This document shows positions 1 through 10,785 of a DNA stretch of 38,879 bases, in pieces (position 1 is the stretch's first letter; every line of letters starts with the position of its first letter). This DNA is from Trachelipus rathkii (lineage: Eukaryota > Arthropoda > Malacostraca > Isopoda > Trachelipodidae). Below the pieces are notes generated by a model. It did not search any database and was not told where the DNA came from. It saw only the letters and a program-made list of their open reading frames with translations. The stretch spans positions 1 through 38,879 of the forward strand of contig JABUQX010065661.1 of the NCBI GenBank assembly GCA_015478945.1, given 5' to 3'. A program made the position numbers and the translations under genes.

Positions 1-204
1 GAGGATTCTCTTTGGTGTATGCATCTAATAGATAATTAACACTAAAGATAAACATTTAGTAAACTTGTATTGTTTCTTTATATTTATCAATTTAATTGAG
101 TCGCTAATCCGTTGAAGTAACCGTTTCTCCTCCCCTGGTTCGCCCTCTGAATGGGTTTTCACGGGGAGCTGTGTGTGGCTCTCTGACCTTTTGACAACGG
201 TAAC
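1..204. other. non-repetitive island, no gene seen
   Basis: Mixed sequence ahead of the first AT block, with a moderately GC-rich patch around 120-180. I see no coding signal or known repeat. Confidence 0.4.
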
Positions 205-553
205 AGTATTGCATATATATATATATTACTATATATAATGTATATAATGAAATGATATATATAGTATATATTATATATATAGGTGATGGTATATATATAT
301 TATATATATATAGTATATATATATATATATATATATATGATATATATAATAGCGTATATACTATATATATCCTTTTCATTTAATTTCGTGATATTCAAGG
401 TATTGTTTGTGGGGGGTCACATTTTTTATTATTTTTAACTATCTGAAATATTGCTCGATCATTATATATATAGTGATATATATATATATATATTATAGGG
501 TATATATATATATATACAAGTATATAGGTATATATTATATATGTATATAATAG

Positions 554-597
<44 letters not shown>

Positions 598-887
598 GTT
601 TATGCTTCCTAAATGTTAAGGGGATGAATAATGCCAGGGAAAGGACCGAAGGATTAGTGAATATTTTTAATAAAACTCGAGATATTAAATATGATAATTT
701 TAGATACCGCTTTTTGGATTTTTTGTTTGCTAATAATTTTATATTTATGATCTAAAGAAGATTTGCACAGTAAAGCACACGCACAGCCCACATGGCTATA
801 TATTGATATATATATATATATATATATATATAGCATATATATATATAGTACTATTATTTATATATATATATAGTATATATATATGAT

Positions 888-920
<33 letters not shown>

Positions 921-1025
921 AGTATATTATACATATATAATTATTATATATATATATAGTATATATGATATATGAATATATATATAGTGATATAGTATAA
1001 TTAGTATATAGTATATATATTAGTT
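205..1025. repeat. interrupted (AT)n blocks with two small islands
   Basis: Imperfect (AT)n tracts occupy about 205-375, 462-592 and 797-1025, with frequent single G or extra A/T interruptions. The islands at 376-461 and 593-796 are ordinary AT-rich sequence in which I recognise nothing. Open frames here that encode runs of Tyr and Ile are artefacts of the repeat. Confidence 0.9.
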
Positions 1026-1210
1026 AGTGATCAGGTGGCGGGCTCGTGGTCAATTCTTGAGTCGGGTCGAAAGACAATGATCATATATATATATATATAT
1101 ATATGATATTATTATATATATATATATTATATTAATATATTATATCTATATATATATATGATATAGTATTTAATAGTATATATATAGTATATATATATAG
1201 TGTATGATAT
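1026..1210. repeat. short GC-richer island then (AT)n
   Basis: About 55 bases (1026-1080) of mixed, GC-richer sequence are followed by an (AT)n tract from 1081 to 1210. The island is too short to assign. Confidence 0.7.
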
Positions 1211-1224
1211 TTATTAACTTAATT

Positions 1225-1343
1225 TAGGGCGTGTAAAAGGAGGGTTTGAAAGTAAACGTAGATAAAAGTAAGGTTATGGTTGTTAGTGAGGACAGTCCTC
1301 GGTGTAAAGTATATTAAGATGGGAGCAGTCCCTGGAACAATTA
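1225..1343 (+). pseudogene. LINE reverse transcriptase fragment (second copy)
   Basis: One frame from about 1246 reads LKVNVDKSKVMVVSED, the conserved segment that follows the YADD box in RTE-like LINE reverse transcriptases. The nucleotide sequence matches 4171-4271 of the larger LINE relic downstream, including the shared end CTGGAAC, so both derive from one family. Both sides run into (AT)n DNA. It is a fragment of about 120 bases with no coding capacity of its own. Confidence 0.7.
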
Positions 1344-1381
1344 TATATTAGTATATGTATAGTATATTATATATATATATA

Positions 1382-1415
<34 letters not shown>

Positions 1416-1498
1416 TACTTATATATATTATATCTATTATATATATTAATGATCACTGCGACTATTACCATATTATATAGTAGTATATAGTATATATC

Positions 1499-1529
<31 letters not shown>

Positions 1530-1782
1530 GCTATAATATATATATTTGAATATAATATATATTATTATAGTATATTTATATATATATGATTTAAAAGAAT
1601 TAAAGGAAAATTTCTACTTTTTATAGGCCTTACAGATATTTGATTTATTGAAGCTTAATAATAGATTTCCTCAATTGATTGTTAATTTTAACCTTGATTT
1701 TTTTTAGTTTTTAATGCTTCATTCTATTAGTGTATATTAGTATATTAGGTGTAGTATAGTATATATATATAGTGATTATATA

Positions 1783-1813
<31 letters not shown>

Positions 1814-2064
1814 TATATTATAATAATATATATATTATATATATATATATATATGATATATATAGTTAGTATTATTATTATATACGTATATATATATATA
1901 TAGTATATATTATATTAGTATATATAATACCATATGTATAATATAATACACCACCAATTATTATATATATATTATATAGTAATATATATTTATATTAATA
2001 TATATATATATATATATTATATAAGTTATATATATTATATATATATATATATATATATCTATGA

Positions 2065-2099
<35 letters not shown>

Positions 2100-2122
2100 T
2101 ATATAGTATAGTATATATATAG
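1344..2122. repeat. interrupted (AT)n blocks
   Basis: (AT)n tracts at about 1344-1588 and 1738-2122 are separated by an unassigned AT-rich island at 1589-1737. The tracts carry scattered G, GT and TTA interruptions. Confidence 0.85.
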
Positions 2123-2265
2123 TACTCTTCAAGTTGTTTGGAGTGGCAAAACAGATAAGGGTGGAATTAAAATCATTATTAAGGAAATGTGTTAAATAAT
2201 TTATATGTCAAATATTAGTACAGCTTTTAAAACATAAATTTAAGAAATCATTTAACACAAAAAAG
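2123..2265. other. unassigned island with a weak inverted repeat
   Basis: The island contains GTGTTAAATAAT near its middle and ATCATTTAACAC near its end, which are inverted with one mismatch. No coding signal was found. Confidence 0.35.
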
Positions 2266-2487
2266 TTATATATATATATATAGTGTATATTGATATAATA
2301 TATATCTATATATATATATTATATATATATATATATATATAATAGTATATATATATATATATATCATATATATATATATATATATAGTAATATTATATAA
2401 TTATATAGTATATTATATATATATATATTGATATATTATATATATGTATATATATATATATATATAATATATATATATATTTATAGT
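2266..2487. repeat. interrupted (AT)n
   Basis: About 220 bases of imperfect (AT)n end just before the first SINE-like copy. Confidence 0.9.
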
Positions 2488-2503
2488 GCTTAATATAAAC
2501 GCA

Positions 2504-2675
2504 GACTGTTTTTATTTACATATAACATCCCTAACTGGGTTTCGAACCCACACCCTCGTGTTGGTATAGCAGGCGTGTTACCACCTGACCAAGAATGAGC
2601 TAAAAGAAAAATCTACCGTTTAACGTTCTGAAAGATTACATCTTCCCAGAAGAATAGGGCATGTCAATACTTGAC
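2504..2675 (-). mobile_element. tRNA-derived SINE-like copy 1
   Basis: Read on the minus strand, this contains a box A-like TGGTCAGGTGG and, after a normal spacing, a box B-like GGGTTCGAAACCCA that forms a T-arm hairpin. These are the two internal RNA polymerase III promoter elements of tRNAs and tRNA-derived SINEs. No acceptor stem pairs properly, so a functional tRNA gene is unlikely. The same roughly 170-base unit recurs at 2796-2976, which supports an interspersed repeat. About 100 bases of shared sequence lie upstream of box A on the minus strand, unusual for a simple tRNA head, so the true SINE ends are not fixed. It could instead be a tRNA-like module inside another transposon. Confidence 0.6.
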
Positions 2676-2795
2676 AGTGACCTTTGGCAGACCTCCCCGC
2701 TCACACTCGGTTCAAGGGTCAAATAGGGTGATTATGCGAAATTATAGTACGGGATTCATATTGTATGCATAGTATTAGTGATAAATGAAACGGCC

Positions 2796-2976
2796 ACTGT
2801 TTTTATGTATATATTTACTCCCTAAGGTTATTTTCACATACTGTGGTTTCGAACCACACCTCGCTGTTGGTATAGCAGGCATGTTACCATACACCACGAT
2901 GAGCTAAAAGGAAATCTACCGTTTACTTCTGAATGATTACATTTTCCCAAAAGAATAAGGCATGTCAATACTTAAA
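2796..2976 (-). mobile_element. tRNA-derived SINE-like copy 2
   Basis: This is a second copy of the 2504-2675 unit in the same orientation, offset by 292 bases. It shares the ACTGTTTTTAT edge, the T-arm palindrome TGGTTTCGAACCA, the segment TTGGTATAGCAGGC, and the far edge GCATGTCAATACTT. Box A is more degraded than in copy 1. It abuts the LINE relic directly at about 2977. Confidence 0.6.
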
Positions 2977-5140
2977 GAGGTAAATGATCAGTTTGGAAGG
3001 AGGATGAATGAGGACTTATAAGGGAATTTGGAAGCTCTTTTGGAAGGAAGCGCGAAAGGTTAAGAATGTAAATAAGGGAAACCTGTTTAGAATAATGAAT
3101 AGGGATGGTGCTTTTGTAACTGATGAAATGGATGCGAGGGGAGTGTGGAAAGAAGCACTTCGGAAATCCTGTAAAATATTGAGCAAGTACAGGAGAGGTG
3201 GGATAGGTGAATGTAGTGTCAGGCTTGGATGGTGCAAGAAGGAATAGGTATGTTGGGGATGAGGTTATTAAGCAAGGAGGAGGTAATGGGGTAGAGGGAG
3301 AAAAGTTAATGAATGGTAAATCTGCAGGTATAGATGAAATTACTGGTGAAATGATCAAGAACGGAGGCGAGATAGCAATTGATTGGATTTGGAAGTTGTG
3401 TAATAAGAGCCGTTTATGGATGCGCATAAGTTCCGAGGATTGGGGAAGAAGGCAGCTATAAGTACCCGTATTAATAAGGGGTAAGGTGAGATAAGGGGAA
3501 CTGTAGAGAATTATAGGGGAATTAGTTTACTGGAGTGTTGTAGGGAAGATATATGCTGGTAACTTTCTGGTGGAGAAGAGTGCGTCGAGTGACCTGAGAG
3601 ACTGATCTGGTGAGAACAAGGTGCGTGTAAGGGAGTGTAGAGGAATGTGTGGATGCAAATCTGTTACGATTGCAACAAGATTGATGTTGAGGAAAATGAT
3701 GGATGAAAAAGAATAAAATGTATTTTGGTTTTTATGAATTTGTAACAGGCGTATAATAGGAATATGGAAGCTCAATGGCTGGTGTTAGTGATATATGGTG
3801 TTTGGTGGTAGGCTTCTGATGAATGGAATCAGAAGTATGTATGATGATAGTTGACAGCTTTTGTGTATAGAATAATGGGTGTTCAAAAGTGATTGGTGTT
3901 AATAATTAATGCGGCAGTGAGGTAGGGATGTGTTGTCTTCTTGGTTTTTCAATTTGTATATGGATGGGGTTAGTGAAAGAATTAAAGAAGATTGGGAGGT
4001 GGCAAGAAATGGTGCTTAGAAATGATGGAGAAATGGAGGTAAGTGGAGGGTGCCCTACCTATTTTATATGCGGATGATTTGGTTTTTTGTTGTGGTGAAT
4101 CTCGAAGAAGGAGTTGTTGAGAGGATTTGGGTGGAGCAGATTTTGGTGCGGCGTGTTGTAATAAGGAGCGGGCTTGAAAAGTATACGGTGGAGTAAGAGT
4201 AAGGTTATGGTTGTGAGCGTGGACATTCCTGCAGTGTGAAGGTTTATGTTAGATGGTGAGCAGCTGGAACATAGGTATCTTGAGTTGTGAAATATTTAGG
4301 ATATATGGTTGGATGAAAAGGGGAACGTCATGATGCAGAGTGTAGTAGGAAAGTTGTGAATGGGCAGGAAGGTGGCTGGTGCAATTAAATCGTTGGGGAG
4401 TGTAAAGGGACTAAGTCTTGAGTGCGTTAAGGGTCTTACTGAGGGTATGTTGTTTACTGTGTTTAATGTATAGTAGTGAGATATGGTCTGGAATAAGAGG
4501 TACAGATCTAAAGTACAATGTGTTCAGAATGGATATCTTAAGCGGGGCCGTGGTTTAGATGTGAGGAGAATTTGATAAAATGAGAATGAACGTATTAGAA
4601 GTGTCTGGTGTGAAGAAGGGGTAATTGAGAGAATAAAATAAAAGTATGTTGAGGTGGTTTTGTCATGTGGAAATGATGAATAATAGTCGGTTGGGTTAAG
4701 CGGATGCATAGTGGTGAGTGTTTTGTGAATCGACCGGCTGGGAGACCGAAGAAAAAGTGGATTAAGTCATTGTTAAAGGAATGTCTGGAGGAGAGAAATG
4801 TGTGAAGTTTTGGCCCAAGAGGCGAAAAGAAAAGGATGCATGAATAGGAGTGATGGCGGGCCGTTTTGTGTTGAACGGGGGTTCATGGTGTGACCCAGCT
4901 GGGCCAAAGGGGATGAAACGAACCTACATGATGATATGCCATAAGTGGGGTCGCGTCGCGGTTTCCCGTGAAGTCTGGGGTGGATTTTCCTGACTGCGAC
5001 GAGTTCTCACTAATAGGTATAGAGGGGGCGGTAAGGATGGGCTTTCTTTTCCTATTCTTCTACTACTTTTCTATTTCCATGCATTGCATGCACCTTACCT
5101 CCAGTGTTGAAGGAAAAAGGTAGATGATGATGACGATGAT
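2977..5140 (+). pseudogene. 5'-truncated RTE-like LINE, frame-broken reverse transcriptase
   Basis: Successive frames give recognisable reverse transcriptase segments in the correct order. They are a pre-RT stretch (LFRIMNRDG, DEMDARGVWKE, 3050-3160), the NGKSAGIDEITGEMIKNGGE motif (3313-3372), a remnant of the GISLL-type motif (about 3515-3535), the LYMDG-like segment (about 3950-3970), the YADD catalytic box at 4067-4078, the KSKVMVVS segment from 4195, an MLRWF-type segment (about 4640-4660) and a terminal AGRPKKKW at 4737-4760. In full elements this enzyme makes cDNA by target-primed reverse transcription. Many stops and frameshifts interrupt it, and no endonuclease domain lies upstream, as expected of a 5'-truncated copy. 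The 3' untranslated part (about 4900-5110) ends in a short run of TGATGATGACGATGAT, the kind of microsatellite tail RTE-clade elements carry. RTE assignment is inference; another LINE clade is possible. Confidence 0.8.
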
Positions 5141-5142
5141 CA

Positions 5143-5322
5143 TATATTATATATATCATAATATATATAATTATATATATAATATATATATATATAGTTA
5201 TATATATATATATATATAGTATAATATATATATATATATATAGTATATATATAATATTATATATATATATATATATATAATATATATATATAGTATATAT
5301 TATAATATATTATATTTAGCAA
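5143..5322. repeat. interrupted (AT)n directly after the LINE tail
   Basis: Imperfect (AT)n begins within a few bases of the LINE's TGA-type tail, so tail slippage may have seeded it. Confidence 0.85.
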
Positions 5323-5447
5323 AGGTTGTAAAAATTTAGAATATTTAGCGAATTGGTATCCTCTTTAGATCATATGGAATAATTTGAAGAAAATAGTTCA
5401 ATAAATACTATACTGTATCTTTTGCGCTAATCTAAGACCTAACAACC

Positions 5448-5525
5448 TATATTAACCTACCTAACCTAACCTAATCCTAACTTATCGTAACCTACCCTAC
5501 CAACCTTGCCTACCCTAGTTAAACC
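5448..5525. repeat. degenerate CCTAA (TTAGG) telomere-type array
   Basis: Tandem CCTAA units such as CTACCTAACCTAACCTAA decay into CCTACC and CCTTGCC variants. TTAGG is the ancestral arthropod telomere repeat. The array is short and internal, so it is interstitial, and the same unit is also a common dispersed microsatellite in shrimp genomes. Confidence 0.7.
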
Positions 5526-5546
5526 TGGTATAAATTAAGCTAGACC

Positions 5547-5636
5547 GTCTCTCTCGTCTCTCGTCTCTCGTCTCATCTCTCCTCTCCTCTCTTCTCTCTC
5601 TCTCTCGTTCGTCTTTCTGCTCTCTCTCCTCTCTCG

Positions 5637-5669
<33 letters not shown>

Positions 5670-5694
5670 GTCTCTCTCTTCGTCTCTCCTCTCT
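5547..5694. repeat. (CT)n / CTCGT polypyrimidine array
   Basis: About 150 bases are almost purely pyrimidine on the + strand, built from CT units with periodic CTCGT interruptions. Long homopurine-homopyrimidine tracts can form triplex DNA. Confidence 0.85.
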
Positions 5695-5814
5695 GTGGGG
5701 TGTGGTTGTAATCTCCATACCTCTCAACACACCATTCACATCTCTCTTCAACAACATCTTCATCTCTCCATCCAACTCACTAACACACTATATACATCAA
5801 CACATACTACTATC

Positions 5815-5837
5815 ATATAATATATAATATATAATAT

Positions 5838-5882
<45 letters not shown>

Positions 5883-6285
5883 ATATGATATATATATTAT
5901 ATATATAGTGTATCTATATGTATTATATATAATATATATGATATAAGGCAATTTCCTTTCTTAGTAAGGCAGAGGGCACAAAAGTACTTTTTGTTTTGAC
6001 ACATAATAAACGTACTAGAGGAGAGAAGACGTGTGGGGGCTGGGTTGAATGTTGCTAAACATGCATGGAAACATGACATCAAAGTTCCAAACACACCACA
6101 ATCCCAAGAAAAAGCAAAACGAAGAGACACAAAAGAATTTAATAATTATATGTACTGTTAGAGAAAAATATTTTAAAATTGAATGTTCTTTTTATATATA
6201 TATTATTATATATTATCTATAATATATTAGTATATATATATATATATATCTATATATATTATATAATTATATATATTATATATAT

Positions 6286-6318
<33 letters not shown>

Positions 6319-6342
6319 GTATATATATATATATATAGTATC
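5815..6342. repeat. two (AT)n blocks around an unassigned island
   Basis: (AT)n at 5815-5945 and 6193-6342 flank a 246-base island of normal complexity. An open frame of 77 codons lies on the minus strand of the island (5897-6130), rich in Cys and Phe, but its C-terminal part is read from the AT repeat and I recognise no domain. Confidence 0.7.
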
Positions 6343-7719
6343 TTAAATGTGCATGATTTTTTTCATTTTAAAATTCGGGAATTTTTTTTTTTTTATATAT
6401 TAAGTTAATTTTTTCATTAGATTATTCATGTGGACGTTGATGATAAAAATATAATTACGAATACCGATAGGTGGATGCAAAGGCAGGCTGCCAGTGGATG
6501 CATTTGGCACGCTGACCGCCGTTTTGGCTGAAGGCGGCGGAGTCGCTTCTAACCAAAATGGGTGCTGCGCGCAGCCCGAGGCGGGGCTTAAAAATTTAAC
6601 TGCGCATAATTAATTGACTAAATAAAATTGTTTAATAAAACTGAAAAGATCATTAGGATAATGTTTGTTTCAGCCTGCCACCTCCAAAATCACATGTTGA
6701 ATGTGAGGTCGTGTCAATTTCAAAAAAGTCAAATAAAACTGTAATTAACATATTTTACTACCAAAAATTTAAATAAAAAAAAAGCACATTTTTTTGACTT
6801 TGAAACAAATGTAATACTTTAGATGTTTTCATTAAAATTTGTAACGAGTACGTTAATATTTTTCAGAGTTTAAAATTTGGATTTATGGCTAAAGTTTGCA
6901 ATTAGTTATGTAGAACGTCATTATACATTTTTTTTTAATTAAAAACAAGATACACGCGGTTGTTCCAGCAAACCCGGTTGCCCGTAAAATTTGAATATTT
7001 GACTTCTTTTGTTTTTTTTCTGGTTTTAATTAACCAAAAAGGGTACTTAAGTTAAACAGAGGGGCAAATAACAAATTTGCTTTGTTAAGGTTGGTTAAAT
7101 AACTGGGAAATGCAATCTCGTCTGATCCTAAATTTTATGTAAGCAGAGAAAAGACACAGTGAAAATTTTCTTCCTGTAATATGAATTTTTCAAATATGAA
7201 TTTTATTTTATTATTAACAAAAAGAAACCAAGAAATTGACATATTATTTTTTCCATTCTTTATCTACACTTAATCTTATAAAGTGAGTAAGCTTAGGGGA
7301 AAATTTTTATTTCAGTTTAAATTTTGATGCTCTACATAAAGTTTTGTAGAAGACGAAATCGTAGATGACGCCAAGATTACTGTTTTTTTTTTTTTTTTTT
7401 TTTTTTCATTAGCAGAAAGTAGAAGTTCCTATAAAGACTAAAGAATAAAGACTAAAATTAAAAATTAAATTCTTCTTTTTTTCGTACAACAATGAAAAGA
7501 AGGCAATCTAAGCGTAGGTAAATAATTCTGAGAATGGCGATTACCCAACGCATGTCCGAATACTTAATTTTTCATTATTGCCTCCGGTAGTTTATAGCAC
7601 CAAAAAAAAGTAAGAAACTGTATAAAATTTCTCCAAAATAAATTAGTTCATTACTTTTACTTTCGTTGTGTGACATACAAAAAAAATTAATTTATTGCAC
7701 CTTTCCATTGTATTTTCAA
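6343..7719. other. AT-rich DNA without a gene, one GC-rich patch
   Basis: This stretch is AT-rich with many poly-A and poly-T runs, including T24 at 7383-7406. A GC-rich patch at about 6470-6590, containing GACCGCCG, AAGGCGGCGG and GCTGCGCGCAGC, stands out sharply but has no open frame of note. I see no gene. Confidence 0.5.
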
Positions 7720-8573
7720 TAACTAATTAACTAACTAACTAACAACTAACTTACTAACTAACTTACTAACTAACCTAACTAACTAACTTAACTAACTAAC
7801 TGAACTACTAACTAACTAACTAACTAACATAACTAACTAACTAACTAACTAACATAACTAACTAACTAAACTAACAATGACTACTAACAGTAACTAACTA
7901 ACGTATACTACTATAACTAACTAACGTAACGTACTAACTACTAACAAAAGCTTAACTAAGCTAACATAAGCTTTAACTAAGCTAACTAAACTAACGTAAC
8001 TACTACTACTAACTAACTAACTACTAACTACTAACTAACTAACTAACTAACTGAACTAACTAACTAACTACCTACTAACTAACTAACTAACTAAACTAAC
8101 TAAACTAACTAACTAACTATAACTACTTAACTACTAACTAACTAACTTAACTAACTAACTAACTAGGCTAACTACTTAGACTGAACTAGCTAACTGCCAA
8201 AGATAAAAAGACACTAACTAATGAACTAACTAACCCTGACTAACTAACTACTAACTAACTAACTAACTAGATAACTAACTAGACTAACTAACTAACTAAT
8301 CTAACAGCTGACTAACTCAACTAACTAAACTATAGAACTACTACTACTAACTAACTAACTAACCTAACCATATATTCAAATCCCAGCTATCTCAAATCAA
8401 CTGAACTAACTTAACTAACCTAACTAACTTAAACTAACTAACTAATGGTCTACTACTAACTACTAACTTAAACTAAACTACCGTAACCTAGACTAATAAA
8501 CTATTAACTACTATACTAACTACTATAACTACTACTACTACTACTACTAACTAACTACTAACTAACTAACTAA
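7720..8573. repeat. (AACT)n tetranucleotide array
   Basis: About 850 bases of AACT/CTAA units carry frequent one-base slips, ACT triplet interruptions and two short non-repeat inserts (around 8190-8215 and 8365-8400). Confidence 0.9.
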
Positions 8574-8712
8574 GCTGAAAAAAGTTGAAGTTTTAAACAC
8601 AACTGCTTGTTGTTTTTCATTTTGTTCGTTTATAGGGTTTTAAAGAGAAAATTGGCTTAAAACTTGAGACTGGGAGCCGGCTAATATTCGCAGCCCTATT
8701 GACCCGATCGCA

Positions 8713-8930
8713 TTATAATTATTATGGTATTATTATTTGATTATTATATTATTATTATTATTATTATATTTATTATTAATTATTATTAATTAAATTATTA
8801 TATTAATTATTATTATTAAATTTTATTATTATTAAAGTTATTTGTTATTCAATGCATTATGTTCTTAAATGAGTTCGTTATTTTATTATTACAATTTTTA
8901 ATTATTATTCATTTTATTATTTTATTATTA

Positions 8931-8978
<48 letters not shown>

Positions 8979-8996
8979 ATTATTATTATTATTGTA
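8713..8996. repeat. (ATT)n trinucleotide array
   Basis: ATT units dominate, pure over roughly 8936-8975 and interrupted elsewhere by AT-rich sequence. Confidence 0.85.
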
Positions 8997-9263
8997 CTAA
9001 ATATTTGATTTAATAAATTCATACATCTGAAAGAATTTTCCTTTAATAAAATTAGTAATCGAAAATAATTTAAATAACTGTGATTAAAGGCAATATAAGT
9101 TTTATATTAATGAGAGTATCAGATTAATTTTATTTTGCTACTTAAATAAATGAAATAATTTGAGCTAATTCTTGATTTTAATATATTTTAATTTATAATT
9201 TAGGGAAGAATTCGGTTTTAACTTTGAAAATTGTGCTAGAAAAATTTACAACAAATTCCTTAA

Positions 9264-9429
9264 TTGGACAGCTTGATGTAGCGACAAAATCACAATTAAT
9301 ATTATCATTTTTTTTTTTTTCCTTTTTTATTCTTTTTTCTTTATTAGTGGACAGCTTGATGTAGCGACAAAATCACGATTAATATTATCATTTTTATTCT
9401 TTTTTTTTCTTTTTTTTCTTTATTAGTAT
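9264..9429. repeat. 83-bp tandem duplication
   Basis: Two adjacent copies share GGACAGCTTGATGTAGCGAC starting at 9266 and 9349, followed by AAAATCAC, ATTAATATTATCA, T-rich runs and CTTTATTAGT. They differ by one A/G change and in poly-T length, so the duplication is recent. Confidence 0.85.
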
Positions 9430-10712
9430 CTTTCTCCCGTGCGTTTTTCCAAATGAAAGCGTTAACAATTTCGTAAATGATGCTCCTAAAGATAGCGTTT
9501 TCTTTTATATTTTTGAGACAAAGAATAATATTTATTTTAGCTAAATTGGAAAAGAAATTTTGCCTGAAACAAAAATTAAAACAAAAGAAAATAATTAAAT
9601 CTTCCTATTGGATGAACGAAATCTTTTGAAAAAACACGAGAATGAAAATTAAATAAAAAAAATCAATTTTCAACAATTTTTGTTCGTTTTAAACAAAATT
9701 TTCATTAAACTAATTTTAGCGACATTCTTAACATATTTTTTTGAGTTTAATTTTGCTAATGAAAATCTTGATTTTTTTTGAAGATAATTTAGAAACACAT
9801 TTAAATATAGGCCTTCAATCCACTAGTTTTCAGCCACTTTATTTAATATTTAGAGAATTCCCCAATTAATTTTGATAAGCAAATATAATTTCCTATATAT
9901 AATAGTAACAATATAAATAATAATAATAGAGTATATCTCTTCTGAAATCTACGAATAATACCAATTCACACTTAGAAAATTTATCATATTATAATATGAT
10001 GCATTCATATATTATAATAATAATAATTTCTCTCAATAATAATACTTTTTTAACTCACTCTAGTAAAGTATATAATGAAATTAATAGAAACAATACATAA
10101 GACCTTAAAAATTGGAATACAATTACCTTAAGTCTAACCAATGAACATATAATAACAAAAACCAGAATAATACTAACATTTAATAATAATATTTCAAATT
10201 TAAAATTTACAAAAATAAAATTTATAATTATTATTCAAATTATTTTTCTTATGACGCTATTAACTACTAAAACTGTTACTAAATTACTTACCAATAATAA
10301 TACATATTCGACTTAAAACTAGACTTGATATACTTCTAAAACAATAAATCCCGTCATATTATGTTTAATATATCTCTTTCAATAAAATTAATTTTTAAGT
10401 TTAACATTGAACTTGACTAAAGTATAATATATTTATATATAGTATTTATTATAATACCTCATTATATAATTATGTTTTTATCAATAGTATCTCATTATTA
10501 TTTAATTCATTATCATAAAATATGATGATTAACATTGCACAGTTAATATGCAGTAAAACTAATCCTCGCATTTAATTTATTATTATTCACCTTTACTAAT
10601 ATGTTATTTATATCACTTATTATTTTATTATTATTATTTATTATATTATTATTATTATATTTTTATTATTATCTCTCTCTCATATGACTCTAAGATTCCT
10701 AGCAGTATGAGC

Positions 10713-10785
10713 TATTAAGTTATTAAGTTATTGAGTTATAGTTATAGGGAGTTATAGTTATTAAGTTATTGAGTTATAGTTATGG
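10713..10785. repeat. short-period tandem repeat (TTAAGTTATTGAG type)
   Basis: Overlapping units of TATTAAGTTAT, TGAGTTATAG and TTATAG recur several times in about 75 bases. Confidence 0.7.

Noticed and set aside
104..379. Tyr/Ile-rich open frames across AT tracts (also near 1934-2122, 29564-29758 and 31606-31806)
   Set aside because: (AT)n alternates ATA and TAT codons and is open by composition.
2529..2604. Functional tRNA gene on the minus strand
   Set aside because: Box A and box B are present, but no acceptor stem forms and the unit is repeated nearby with divergence, so a SINE-like repeat fits better.
7720..8573. CRISPR-like or satellite array
   Set aside because: Units are four bases with slippage; there are no regular repeats and spacers.
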